The notes beneath the pieces were generated by a model, which worked only from the letters and a program-made list of their open reading frames with translations, searched no databases and was not told the origin of the DNA. From contig JAHBBC010000001.1 of the NCBI GenBank assembly GCA_019915015.1, positions 1,054,001 through 1,118,000 on the forward strand: a stretch of DNA of 64,000 bases, read 5' to 3'. Positions 33,276 to 45,645 of the stretch are shown piece after piece. The position numbers and the translations under genes were made by a program. The stretch's first letter is position 1. Each line of letters starts with the position of its first letter. This stretch comes from Auriscalpium vulgare (lineage: Eukaryota; Basidiomycota; Agaricomycetes; Russulales; Auriscalpiaceae).

Positions 33276-34827
33276 ATGGGCCGCCCACGCAGAATGCTGA
33301 TGGCGCAGCTCACCGGGGTCGCCTGTGTGCTTTTTATAGCCAGCGCGCTCTACTTGTCCTCAGGGACCTCCTCCCACCTGCGCGACGCCTTCTCTGGCTT
33401 CTCCGCATCGCTCTTCTCCTCTTCTCCCCAGTCGTTGTCAGGCGTATGCTCCCCCGACGATTGGTCGAACGGGCAATGGACGCGCCGACCAGAGGACCTT
33501 TCAGATGCAACGTCACACGACACCGCTGAAGTCAAGGGCCCGGAGGACGCGATGCGGCTTGGCGGGTTCGAGGGCTGCGCGTCGAGCAGGGAGGTGTGGT
33601 GGCATATGGCCGTCGACAGGATGCCGGACTACAATCCATATCCAAATGTGACGAGGTACGACTGGACCCCTGCGTCGAAGGGCTGCGCGACGGGCGTTCG
33701 CCCGCTGGACGGCGCAGAGCTGGTACGCGAGCTCGTCGAGGACGGCGGGTGGTTCCTCATCGGCGGTGCGTGTCCTTTCCTGCGCTCCACGCACGCATAT
33801 ATGCTGACGCTCGCGCAGACTCGATCACGGAGAATCATTTCTTCTCGCTCTCCTGCGTGCTCTACCCGCATGTGCGGGCTACGCCGATTTACGATGCCCA
33901 CTCCTCCTTCGACCGTGCCTGGCCGCAGAACCTCTACCTCAACCCCGCGTCCCCACTCATCTCCTCGCTCTCCCTCCCGGCCGGCTTCTCCATCGAGCAG
34001 ACGCCGCTCGTCACCTTCCGGCGCATCGACCTTCTTCTCTCGCAATCGGACCTACGTGACCTTCACCGCGCCCATCATCCGGACACATACGCGCAGAATG
34101 CGAGCTTTGATCTGTTCAGCGACGAGCCGACGTGGTCCATGAGCCCGTCAGAGTACATGCCCATGTTCCTCGCGCCGCTGCCCGAGGCGCGCTACTCGAC
34201 GCTCATCGCGAGCACCGCGGGGCACTGGACGACGACGCTCTTCGCCGGGTATCACAACTCGTCCGAGGAGGAGGTCGGCCATGGCGTGAAGGCCCTGCTG
34301 CCATTCTTTGGAGAAGCTATGGATAGCTGGGCGGGCGATGTACAGGCGGCCTTGGACGAGGAGAAGCGGCGCGCAGCGCGCGCGGCAAGTGCCAACGTAT
34401 ACGCGAAGGATGACGGGAATGACGAAGAGGTGGCTGCAGAACCGCAGAGGCAGGTAGTCGTCAGGGCTTATTTGCCCGGGCACGAGGACTGCCATCAGGA
34501 GAAGAGTCCGTGGACTGAGTGGAAGCCATACGTCTATGGATGGTTCAACTGGCCCTGGATCGGGGACATGAACGACATCATCAAGGTCCGTCCCTTTACT
34601 CCACCTCTGAGTAAGTGAACTGACACCACATTCAGAACCTCGTACGGGACAAGTCTGCCTTCCCTGACATTCACTTTCTCGGCATCGACGGGCCCGCACT
34701 GCTTCGTCCCGACGCGCACGCATCGGGCGACTGCCTGCACCTTGTTACAGGGTCTGGCGTCATCGAGGGCTGGACGCGCTACGTCTGGCACTTCATCTCG
34801 CGCGAACTCGGGCCCACATACACTTAG
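33276..34827 (+). CDS. PC-esterase/SGNH-like type II membrane protein
   Basis: Putative acyl-esterase or acyltransferase related to plant TBL/PMR5 proteins, probably acting on glycans in the Golgi. Exons 33276-33765, 33819-34585 and 34636-34827 sum to 483 codons. It has a short cytoplasmic N-terminus, one membrane anchor (LTGVACVLFIASALYLS) and the cysteine motif VCSPDDWSNGQWTRRP. The GDSITENHFFSLSC motif (catalytic Ser) is split by intron 1, and the C-terminal DAHASGDCLHL region carries the D..H pair. The motif order (C..G.W, GDS, D..H) is that of the PC-esterase fold. The start is the first in-frame ATG; an upstream exon cannot be excluded. Confidence 0.75.
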
Positions 34828-35377
34828 GCGCCTTTCGTTTCGGTTGCACTGGTGCGGCGAAGCAGGATACCATAGACATACCCAGCGCTGAACTCGGTCG
34901 CTCGGATGGCGAGTTCAACCGAGTTGGGTAATTGGACAGGATGGACATCGGACAGAACCGTAATCGGCAGGACAGGCCCCGGCCCGTCGGACAGGGCACT
35001 CAACTGCCCACGCTCACTTCGCACACTCTACAGTACCCACTTGCGATCCCTGCGCGTACATGTATACTGGAACTAATGGACCGGGACTAATAGAATCATA
35101 TCCAGTGCCGACCTTACCAGGCAACTGCTACTGTTCCGATTCGTGCGCTGAATACCATACCCCGCCCACAGAACTATCTTATTCTAATATGCATGTAAGT
35201 AATTTACGTTGTGGGTATCTGACTGATGGATTATGTCTAGGACAGGGACGATTTGCCTGCCAGGATCCATAATATACTGTCAACCTCATTTTTTCGCAAA
35301 TGCGGTGGACTTGTAAGGTGCGAGCTCCCAGCAACTGCGCCACAGAACAATCGTAATGAGAATCAGCGTCCTTCCGT
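34828..35377. other. Intergenic, convergent 3' ends
   Basis: 550 bp between converging genes. No ORF, repeat or RNA gene recognised. Confidence 0.45.
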
Positions 35378-36460
35378 TCAACGAGCAGGGAGCATGCCTG
35401 CGTACCTAGCGTATTGCTTCGCCATCATAGGCAGCACTTCCCATCCCTCGCGCGTCATTGGCGGCCAATACTGCGAATTTGCACGGTTGTGATGCGCGTG
35501 GATGAACCTGCGATTGCGAATAGCTCAGCTGCGGACAGAGTAATCCATAACATTGATGGGTACGCACGGCACGAGGAAAGTGATGTCGGACTGCGTGCAC
35601 ATCCACTCAATGATACCTATTCAAATCTCGTGAGCTTCTCCTTTCTTGACCCATGTGAGATCGACATACCCTTCAAGGCGGCGGCCATCTCATCTGCAGG
35701 TACGGCGTTGGCGACGACGCGCACATCGACCGAGGAGATCTGTACATCGACGTAGCCGCTCAGGTCAGGTCCGGACACTGTGAGCGTATACTTACCTGCG
35801 TTCCTAGCTTCCTCCGGAAATCATCGCCGAAGCTGAGCAGGGCGATGATGCGGGCGGGATCGTACCTCTGCGGCGTCTGGTAAAACGATCAGCCTCTGCG
35901 CCAAGCCGCGTCAATACATATCCCACCTTCGCATACGCGTTCACCGCGTCCTTGAGCCCTTTGACGCGGACCAACACGTCGCGCAGATCAGGCAGGCACC
36001 CCTGGCCGAGTATGTCGGCCAGCGCCTTGCCCTTCTGCATGCGCGCGCGGAAGAACCGCTCGTCCGCTGACAGGCGGTGAGAATTCAGCGATGGATGGGA
36101 AGAGGGGGGAGTACCTTTGACGTGCAGAGCGAGCACGTCGCATATGCCGGCGATGTATGTGAGGAAAGCTGGCAGGCGTGGGTCGCGGGCGTCCATGCGC
36201 GCGCGTTCGTGGATGTTATTCAGGCCCACCAGGAGCGTGTTCTGCCGAGAATCTCAGTATAGCACGACACGTGGTACCGAGGCGACAGAAGACCTGCCTT
36301 CATGAAAGACATGGTGTACGGCAGTGCGTGGCAGGGACTTGCCACAGGCACCGGCGCGGAGTTAATCTGGCTGTGTCGCGGAATAGATATCGCGCAGAAC
36401 TTACTGCATGGCATCGAGGTCAAGCGGCGTCGTGGGGAGTAAAGCGAGCGGGTATGGCAT
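35378..36460 (-). CDS. Hemerythrin-like (HHE family) protein, ligand-poor
   Basis: Belongs, as far as I can tell, to a basidiomycete family of hemerythrin-like helical bundles whose members start MPYPL. Here MPYPLALLPTTPLDLDAM opens the first exon (ATG 36460). Later exons read QNTLLVGLNNIHERA, FLTYIAGICDVLALHVKGDERFF, GCLPDLRDVLVRVKGL, RYDPARIIALLSFGDDF and DEMAAALKGM, then WMCTQSDITFLVPFIHAHHNRANSQYWPP and the end YARYAGMLPAR. In canonical members the second helix has a run of histidines before EE; this copy has LHVKGDERFF, so metal binding may be reduced or lost. The N-terminal splice junctions are ambiguous. Family assignment is by pattern, not search. Confidence 0.62.
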
Positions 36461-37209
36461 CGTCAACGAGCGTTTGGAATATAGACTGTGTTAAAGGTGA
36501 TGCTTGGTGGGGCACCCATGGTATGTATTTTATATGTTTAGACTGTGGCAGGCGAATCGCTGCGCCGTCGAATGAGTATCTTTGTGCTTTGAAGATGAAG
36601 GCAACAACGGGTTCAGTCCCGCGAAACGATATAGCAAGATGCGATAAAGAGGCTTTTGGGCCTGCTTTGTTGTCGTCAGCACGTTGCATGAAAGACGAAG
36701 GCTAAATTGGAAGATCCTACCTCGTCACCGCGTCACCTCTTCATGTGCCAATGACTCAGTCAACATACCAAGGCCCTGAAGCAGCCGACAGGATTGGAAC
36801 AAATTGGTTGGCCGTGTATCGCAGACAAAGAGTCGAGAGCCAGCAAGTTGGCGGCGTTTCTCATACGAGGAGGGTCCGTTGTGACTGCAAGTCCTTGAAT
36901 ATTAGCCCTGTACTCAAGCATGTCATGTACATATGTAGGTGATTAAGTGACTTGATAGCGTATGGTTGACCGACGCAATCGTATACTTATGTCATAAGTT
37001 TTGTCCCGCGAGCACGTGAAGCGAGGAAGATCTGCTATCATGTCGATAGTACCAAAGAAGGATCGAGGAGACGCGCTCCCAGCGCCTTTAGAAGGTGGCG
37101 CACGCGTACAGAACGCTGGGAAGACGCCTGCCGCACGGCATAACCAGATATCAGGCGCCAAGTCCGAATACCGTGAGCCCCCGAGCACCAACCCCGGCAC
37201 CGCGCAACC
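36461..37209. other. Intergenic, about 750 bp
   Basis: Holds the promoter of the hemerythrin-like gene and the 3' UTR of the membrane protein gene. Short ORFs on both strands show no family signal. Confidence 0.45.
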
Positions 37210-39643
37210 CTACTCTGTGTCGTCCTGTGCATGCCTCGACATGTCACTCATAGAACGCGCATGGTAGGGGTTATAACCGGCGCGGCGGACAGCCGCAGGG
37301 ATGAGGTTCTGTGGGTCCGAAGCACGAATCCCGGGACTTGATATCGGCGGTGGAGGGAAGTAGGAGCCGCGGAACTCCGGCGAGTGGCTAGGACTGGTCG
37401 CTGCAGTGGCGACTGTCATGGCCGGGGGGGAATATGGATTTATCGAGGTGACGCCGTTCGGATTGTAGCCAGGGCTATACGCTGGCCGCGGCCGTGATCC
37501 AGAATTATTCGGACTATGGTGTGGAGTGTGCTGAGGCGTCGTCGCCGGGGACGACTTCGTCCGAGTTGACGGAGGTGGGGGAGCGGCAAATGTGTAGGCG
37601 GTGTTCGGCGGAATAGGTTTCTCGAATGGCGGTGAAGGAGTGGTCAACGGTTGCTGCAGAACGATTATCCGTCAGACAAAAAGCAGAGGGCTGAGCAATC
37701 GTTCACAATTTTACCTTTTCTCGAGGCCTTGAATTTTGGTGACTAGGCGGCGGTGGTGGGGGGAAGATGATAGGTGCTGGCGGCTCCTTGCTCGGAGGCG
37801 GAGATAGGGCGGAGGTTTCCGGACGAGGTAGTGTGTCTTCCGGGGCAGGTATCTCTGGGAGAGGAGAAGGTCGTTTGGTACGGTACCGTGCCTTTTCATC
37901 GGGATACAAGCTAGTCTCAGACTTGTTGAATCTCGGTATCGGCGGGAGAGGGGTGTGCGGAGAGCGCTCGTGGTATCCCGAAGACTAAGCTCGTGGGAGC
38001 TTTGTCAGTAGGGAATGAGCTCGATTTTGTGGCGACTCACCGATGTTTCCCTCGGCGTCGGCGGGACAACCTCCAGGCTCCTACGATCAGTAGTCGTCGT
38101 CGGGCTTGGTGCGGCATTGATCATGTCTCGGGAGATTACCAGAACACTGTCTCCCGTCGCCACACCGGGCTCCATCTCTTCCTCTTCTTCTACAAACCCT
38201 CGCTCGCTGGATCCCGATTCGGAGAACGGGTCCAGTGTCTGTCCAAAATTGTCGTGTCCATGACTGCCGTGGGATCCATGGTTGGGCCTTCTGGGTACAC
38301 CGCGCCCCGCGACGATGGCAGACACGTCGAGCGTCAAGCCCGAGGACGACGCCAACGAGCTTTGCTGGGAATGACCGCCACCGGAAATCGGACCGACGTT
38401 CGCCTCGGCGGCCTTCCTCGATCGATGGCTTTGGATGTTGTCGAAAGCTGATACGCTTTCCTTATCAGACTTGTCGAGGTCGAAGTCGGCGGCCGGCTCT
38501 CGCGACTGGACGTGGACGGGGCGTCTCGCGAAAAGTGTTTGCACCGCGCGTACGAATGTTTGCAGCATCGATGCGGCCGAGCTCTGAATAGCTCCGCGGT
38601 TGCGCGTCGGCGGACGGTCTTGGGAATCCATGGTGGTAGTGCTGAACTTGGAGACCACGCGGTGCACGCGGTGGGTAGGGATCATGGGGGATGCTTCTGT
38701 ATCGTCGGGCATTTGTCCAATTGTTTCGGCGTCTCCGTTGAGATCCCACCCCTGGGCGCGCCGTGCATGCCGGACCCGCCGCGCCCGCTTGCAAGACCAT
38801 GAAATGTGCCCTTTCCGGCGCTGCCGTCGGTAGAGGAGATATGACGCGGAGGCGATGATGAGAAGCACGGGAACCAATATTACGAGGACAATTTGAGACG
38901 TCGGCCACCGGCGTGGCGCTAATTCACTGAGATCAGTTCATTCCAGTCAAGCGATTCAATAGAGCGTAAGGTACGCACCTCCTTTCAGCGCTGCTGCTAG
39001 GTCGAAGTTGTCCTCGGCAGTGAGATTCGCATAAGCCCAATCAGGGATATCAACAGTCGTCTTTCCATTGTCTGGATAGCCGAGCATCGGAGGAGTGCAG
39101 TTGGCTGACCAGGCATTGTACGGCTTGATTTGTTCCATTTCTTCTCGACACACGAGACATGCACTGGAAAGACTATAGAGGACCGTATTACTGTAAATCG
39201 GGAGTGTTGCCAGCGAATTCGGTGAGCTTCCCGGGTGAGCGCGATGCTATGAAATCGAAAGCTCACCAGCTGCACCTGCTGTTGGCTAGAGTGATGTCAG
39301 AAAGCAGGTGACATACTGATCTTTCGCTGCAACGCACCGCCTTGCTCCGGTCTTAGGGTTTCACTGCAGGGCTTCGTCAACTGCTTCGCAACATCGCAGG
39401 GCGAGGCTCCATGTTTGTTGGTGAGCTGGGTATGTTCAGTGGATTGCAAGGAATACTTAATACTTTCGAAGTCAGACTCACCGAAGAAAGCCCACGAGAG
39501 CATTCGGTAACCTGTGGGCGGATGTTAGCACATTCTACGAAGGCCTTGCACAAGGGGCGTACGTTCGACGAGCTTCTCACTGAGAGGCCACAGACGAGAG
39601 AGATAGACAAGAAGATGGAGTAACTTGGATGAATCACGAGCAT
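37210..39643 (-). CDS. Single-pass membrane protein with Cys-rich ectodomain and Pro-rich tail
   Basis: A basidiomycete-wide uncharacterised family. ATG 39643 starts a signal peptide (IFLSISLVCGLSV). The ectodomain has the family cysteines: VTECSRGLSS, GASPCDVAKQL, CNTVLYSLSSACLVC, WSANCTPP. The stretch VDIPDWAYANLTAEDNFDLAAAL leads to one membrane helix (QIVLVILVPVLLIIASASYLLY), followed by a basic stop-transfer segment RRQRRKGHISW. The cytoplasmic tail of about 400 residues is rich in Ser, Pro and acidic clusters and ends in proline-rich repeats (PPPPSTRTKSSP, SPSHSPEF). Introns include 39512-39562 and one near 39430-39480. The layout suggests a surface sensor or adhesion protein with a scaffold tail; the role is unknown. 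Confidence 0.75.
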
Positions 39644-40781
39644 GCCCTTCGCCACCAGTGGTTGGGTGGAAGATAGAGGTGACTGGAGGGATAGAAGAGC
39701 GGTTCACAGGTCCAATGGCCATCCATAGATAGGCGCTGGGAACGACGTCCCAAGATGATGATTCTGTCGTGGGTATCAAGAAGCAGTACTGGTCCGGTTA
39801 CCCGACGTCCCTTCCGTTGCGCGCTCTTGATGGGCGGCGACACTTCGTCTATTCAGGACTACATTCGAGGCGCGGCCACACGGAGATCGCCCACACGCGG
39901 CGCTGATTCCTGGGGCATTGGCGCGGTCCTGCGTTTGGAGGCGCCGGACAGCGGCAGTGCTCGGTTGTCACCCCCTTGCAACTGCAAGTGTTCCTTCGAG
40001 ACGTGTCAATATTCGTCAACATTCGCCTGTTGGCAAATACGACTGGTGAAAGCGTACCTTGCCTGAAGTCGTCCAAAGAACACAGAACAGGTCCCACATC
40101 GTCGACAGAGATCTGCTGTATCAGTCAGCGCCAATCTCTAGACAACCGTTGCCAACCCGAGATCAGAGGGCACTGACTGTCGCGTTTAGTGACAGAGACA
40201 GTTGGCGCAAATTTCAGATTGCCCTGACCCCGTTGTAGTTCTCCTTTCATCCAGGGCCATGGCGAGCGTAGCTACAGTTCGACGAACTGTCCTCGGCCAA
40301 CGATGTAAGGCCAATTGTATGCTTCGCTGAAGCGACGTCACCCTTGCACGTCCGTGTGTAGGCGTGTTTGGACCAGCGGTGCATATATGATGCGCTGATT
40401 TCCTTGCCATTGGACAGACGTGATGCGCACACACAAGGTGAACGTAATGCTTTTCGGATGCAGAGCCCTGCCTTTGATGGGTCTGCGATATTCATGCTCG
40501 GAAGTACACAAGGTCATCTTGTGTACGGAAGGCCCCCATACTGATGCCCCAACAATTCCAGCGATGCGATGGACAAAAAGTAAGATCACTTACCTAGGAA
40601 TACAAAGTTGCCTTTCAGAGTCAACCTCAGTCATACTCTACTGACTGGTCAAGGCGGACTGGATCATTCGGGCGTGTGCTCGTGGACACCTGTTGAACGG
40701 AAGTAGCGTTAGTGCGCGGTGTCTACGCGACGCGACGACCAACAAGGCCCAGTAGCAAAAAATCTCACCTGACGTATCATT
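39644..40781. other. 1.1-kb intergenic without recognisable gene
   Basis: Short ORFs on both strands, none with motifs or convincing splice sites. It includes the promoter of the membrane protein gene. No repeat of other parts of the window was seen. Confidence 0.4.
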
Positions 40782-41126
40782 TCACGTAGCGGAAGAATCA
40801 GAAGTTGCACGACGGGCCTCTTTTTTGGTCGCCTCAAGATTATATTGGACGTTCTTGCGATATTTCGTAGCCAGATCAGCGGCAGTCTTCACATACGCGT
40901 TTGCGTGCAGAATCTCCTGCAGGCATAACCTGGAATCTGGGCAAATGTAAGCACAAAGGTAGATGATCACGTACCTCGACGCAATGGTTGAGTTCCAGTA
41001 TGAGCTCGGTACATTTGTCCTGGGAGCGACTCAGTGGTGAATAGGCAATCAATGGCGTTCACGTACCGCGTTCTTCACGATACGCTCTAACAGAATGGCT
41101 TGCCTTTCGGCATGTGGGTTCTCCAT
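40782..41126 (-). CDS. DAD4: DASH/Dam1 complex subunit Dad4
   Basis: Small subunit of the ring complex that couples kinetochores to spindle microtubules. Three exons (41126-41067, 41019-40975 and 40916-40782; introns 47 and 58 nt) give exactly 80 codons, 79 residues. Yeast Dad4 has 72. The family pattern is clear: MENPHAERQAILLERIVKN at the start, a middle heptad helix (CTELILELNHCVEEIL) and the conserved end YRKNVQYNLEATK. The C-terminal tail ARRATSDSSAT is extra. It would be missed by ORF-only gene finding because no exon exceeds 45 codons. It diverges from MIOS/SEA4 with a 320-bp gap. Confidence 0.92.
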
Positions 41127-41446
41127 AGCGAAAACGTCCCCGCAAGGCGCGGCTCGTCGTCGGTGCGGTGAACAAGCGTGCCCGCGCGGCGCCTGAATCA
41201 AACGCCCGACGCGTCGCCGATTCAATGCCATTTCGCTGCCAGACGACGTTCACACAGCGCTGCCAGTGAGCGCTACTAGGATAGCGCTAACGCTGAATTG
41301 TCCACTCTGGTTCACTACTTCTCCATCGGCCTCTCCAAGCGTCTCAAGACAGTCGGAATGCGATAGCATCTTCCTTTCCCGACCGAACCTATCTATTTCG
41401 TTCGTAGGCTCTCAAGGCTCACATACAACAACCCCGCCCAAGCCTC
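41127..41446. promoter_or_regulatory. Shared 320-bp divergent promoter region
   Basis: Separates the leftward DAD4 start from the rightward MIOS/SEA4 start; both promoters must lie here. No TATA box is obvious. Confidence 0.55.
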
Positions 41447-44400
41447 ATGGTCGCATCTTCCGACAGAAGACTGCTCTGGAATCCGAGGGGGGAGAACAAA
41501 TTTCTAGTTGGGGGAAATGCTCAGATCACGTTGTATGAATGGTCACCGGAGGAGCCGGCCATTCGACATGTAACTTCTCTGCAGGACCTGCAGCTTATGA
41601 AGGTCCGCTATCCGTTTCGTCATATACATGTTGGGGAACTCACTTTCTATGTCTTCAGTCATTTGCATGGTCTCCAGATCCTACCATAAATGACCTGCTC
41701 GCAATCGGCCTGAGCAGCGGGCGCGTCGACCTCCTACGCCTGGAGTCAACGCGCTTCGGTCGGGACCATATCATGGCCGAGGACCTCACGTCTCTTTACC
41801 TTCAAAAGCCTCCCGAGCCGCGATATCCCTCGCTTTCTGCCCAGTCTCCCCACAATATCTTGCGTCAGGATTCGAGAAGACTCGAAACGATGCGAGCTTA
41901 ATCATATGGGACGTGCACACGGCTACACCCAGCCTCTCTGTGCCTACACCCACCACTTCGACATCATCCTCATCTCATATAGTTGCGCCGCCTCCCTCTC
42001 CCGCGCGTCCTATTATCCCCTTACCCCCACCTTCACGTCCCCATCACCCCCTTCCCCGCACAGACGTCGGCACGCGTTCTGATCCTCGCATCTTACAAGC
42101 CCATGCACCGGGCGACTCCGTCCACTCGGTGACTTGGATGCCTCAGAGTGCCCAGCTCATAGCGGCGTGCGTTTCTCACCGATCGCTACGACTGTTCGAT
42201 CTCCGAAGCTCTGCCCCCACCGCTGCCAACGTCCCAACCCGTGTACATACACTGGCAACTGATCCATCTGATCTTAATCGACTTGCCGCTGCCGGAGAAG
42301 GTGTGGTGACTATCTATGACACTCGCAAGCTGTCTGCTGCTCTTCTGTCCTTTACACCGCGTCAAGTAGTTTCAGATGGTGCTCGTTCACCAAATGCGTC
42401 CTTTGGAGTCAGCGAGCTCGAGTTTTCATCTGTTCGTCGTGGTCTCCTGGCGACTCTTGAAAAGGACTCATCCGTTGTGCGACTTTGGAATGTCCTTCAA
42501 ACGGAAGCTGTTGATTCACAAACGACGACCGACCGACCGCGGTCTGGTGATGCGAACTCGAACCCTATTAAGACACCCAAGCTCTCTTGGTCAAATCCGA
42601 CAAGTATGTTGCCTTGGACGGCGTCCACCGGTTCTCAGAAGAGCCAGAACCCGTCAAGTGAGCTGCCTACACCAGCACCTAGCGCTCCCTATAGCCTCGT
42701 GCTCTCCGATGCTCGGAAAAGTTAGTACCAATTTCAGCCCTGCACCAAATGGATTGAGCGAGGACTGATCAGGACCTCTCTCTTGTTAAGCCAAGCGATT
42801 CCGCCTGCCTATCGCTTCCTTTACGCTGATGCCCAGTTCGCGCTCAAATCCATTAACATCCTCCCTCATGGTCCTCTCCAAAGATGGCGACCTGGAAACT
42901 ACGGGCGTACATGACACCCCCATGCATGCACCGTGGGGCTCGCGTGGCACGCTGGCTATCGCCGCCGGGACCACGTACCGCCTGTTTTCTGGCGTGCGTC
43001 CTGGTGACTCCCCACCTGATCCATGGTCTGTAGTCCCGTCCGTCATCGCGCCCTCATCGGCAAATACGGGTGCCGGCACGTCACCCGCGCGCCCGGAAGA
43101 AGTTCATCGAGGCCGCTCGCGAAACATGCCTGGTGGCCTGGTACCCAATTTCGGCCGCGGCGACGAGGACGGCTTCCCCGCCCTGAACTCCCCATCTGCG
43201 AAGCCCTCTCCGCGGGGCAAGCCTCTCCCGTTACCACCGATGGGACAGAAAGTCGGAGGATCATCAACGCCCTATCATAGTCTCCCTGCGTCACCGCGTT
43301 TCAGAAGCAACGAGCTCCCAGTGTCTGCTACCTTCGAGTCCGTTCAAGGGACACCATCTCCTGCGCCGGTGTCAAGACGTGTCTCTAGCGCCTTAGCAAA
43401 GCCCGCTCGAGAAAAGGAGCAATCTCGTGCTCGGAGCACAGGTCCTGGACGGGCGCGTCGCGCGGTGGATAGGATACAAGGCGTCGTCGATGATGACATT
43501 TCTATGGTTATGCGGCGTCGCGTAATCAGCGGGTATGGTCTGAGTAACGTGCGCACTATCCGTATTATATGAGCGTCGTCGCGCCGATCTGACGCCGACG
43601 CAGCCAACTCATAACGCCATGTTGTTGAACGATCTCCAGGAGGAACAACAAAACAAGTCTCTAGTGGAGACATGGCTTTGGATCGACCGTTCGTATCACA
43701 AATATATGTTCCGCTCAAGTACTGTCTAATACTTCGTTCTGCTCAGTCTCGCGCCGTATGCTCGGAGGCCCTGCCTCTCGCTTCAATGGATACAACTTTT
43801 CGAACCAAGGTCTCCTTGGTATATGGGAAGGTTTCCCCTCGAGCATCCTTAATCCCGCACCATCAGCGGTACCGTCTCCTACTCCCCGCGGATTATTGCT
43901 TGATCCGTCGACTGCAGTGGACGCCTCTCAAGACCTGTCTCGCTCACGCTCGCGACGTGGTCGCCCAAGGACAGAAGTCTTGACAGAATTTGCCTCTGCG
44001 ATCTTGATGTTAGGTGCTTATCGTCAGTTGGATGTCGCTTTGGATGCTACGGGGTGGAAGCCTGGCGTTCCGACAGCTAAGCTTATTCAACGCCGCTTTG
44101 CTCTCCATCTGTGCGGATGGTATTCCAAGGACGAGGATGTCGCTGCTCAAATCGACTTGTGCGTATCTTGACTTAACCTGTACAGTCTTTGTAATCTAAC
44201 CCCACGTCGACCGTAGGTGGGAGGGCGAGGAAAAACAATCACGGGCAGCGTGTTGGTTAGTCTTCTTGGGTCAACACAGCAAAGCTGTAGACCTTCTACT
44301 AAGAAGCAAAGGTCAGCAATCATTCGATGTCTCAGACCACTTTGCGAACGTATTGATGTGCTCCGCAGACGAATCCCACAACATGATGTCTGGCACTCTG

Positions 44401-45408
44401 GCAGCTCTGGCGCCCTCCAATACCGCTCGAGCACCCGAACTGCGCCAACACTATGAGCGCCTGATCACACGTCTCGATGATCCCTACTTCCGCGCTATGC
44501 TGACGTATCTCGCGCTTGGGGACTGGGCGGATGTTCTGGAGGAGGAGGCACTGCCGCTGCGGGAGCGTCTCGCTATCGCATTGCAGTTTCTAGAAGACGA
44601 CGCGTTGACTGCGTATCTCCGCCGGGTGGCCGAAGATGCTAAGAAGCACGGCGTCGTCGAGGGCATCATCGTCACTGGGCTGACCAGTACGGGATTGGAC
44701 GTTCTGCAAAGTTACGTGGACCGTAGTGGCGACGTACAGACGGCCGCCGTCCTGGGCGCCTATGTGTATCCGCATCAGGTGGTCGATGAACGTGTCAAAC
44801 GCTGGCTCGCGGCGTACAGGGATCTGTTGGATGGCTGGAAACTCTTCCACCATCGCAGCCAATTTGATATTGACCGTGGGCAAATGCTGCAAGAGCTCGT
44901 GCAGTCAGGGGAGACCGGGCCCGTGCAGCTGGTGCAGCGGCAGATCCTGATCCGCTGTAACTATTGTAACAAGGTGATCAGCGCGCCACAGGAGATGACG
45001 GTCGCCCACAGAGTACGTTTCTCCTCTTGTCTTGTCCTCTCCGTAACAGATGTTGAACTGATCATCTTCCTATTAGGCAACAACGTGTCCCTTCTGCAAT
45101 CGTCCTTTGCCCCGTTGCTCTGTTTGTTTGATGAACTTGAGCATCGTCCCTGACGCCGTGCGTGACGGACAGCTTGCACATCACAACGCAATGTTACAAG
45201 GTGGGCTTGTTGCGCACATCCTCGGTCAGGACATTGACGTGGCATGTTGACAGATACGATAGACGACGCCATCGTGTACTGTCAGACGTGTCGGCATGGC
45301 GGCCACGCCTCGCATATCCTGGAGTGGTTCTACGGGGAAGCAGGAAGCCGCTCGCATGGCGTCTGCGCGGTGGCAGACTGCGATCACCACTGCGCAGATG
45401 AGTTCTGA
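41447..45408 (+). CDS. SEA4: GATOR2/SEA complex subunit Mios (Sea4), one apparent frame break
   Basis: Vacuole-associated regulator of TORC1 in amino-acid sensing. The N-terminal WD40 propeller begins LLWNPRGENKFLVGG; further blades are SFAWSPDPTINDLLAIG, LAFCPVSPQYLASGFEKTRNDASLIIWDV, SVTWMPQSAQLIAAC and MVLSKDGDLE. Then comes the helical solenoid (TYLALGDWADVLEEEALPLRERL). The C-terminal zinc modules are CNYCNKVI...CPFCNRPLPRCSVCL and the RING-like CQTCRHGGHASHILEWF...CAVADCDHHC. First exons are 41447-41602, 41659-42720, 42791-43548 and 43604-43688. Exon 2 (1,062 nt) is one base short of the needed phase. The frame slips near 41783, between HIMAE and GPHVSLPSKA, where GAGGACC would read through with one more G. 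The stop is TGA at 45406. Confidence 0.92.
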
Positions 45409-45645
45409 TGTTCAATGCATCGTATTTGCGTTGCTAGCTTGTTGCATACCCCGCCTATCCTGCCAACTGTTGGACTACTTGCCATCGAGTGGAGTAGGGG
45501 ATAATCCAGCGCTCAGCACCGACGTCGGTCGTCAAGCATCAGCATCCTCCAAGACACAACAGCGTGATGATGATCGTGATATAATGCAGCATCGTACAAG
45601 CACACCTCGTATAAGCACACCCAGAACGACAGGACAGCGCACATA

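Noticed and set aside
17171..34827. Secondary-metabolite cluster around the oxygenase and neighbouring enzymes
   Set aside because: No synthase, cyclase, P450 or transporter is present; neighbours are housekeeping or unrelated genes.
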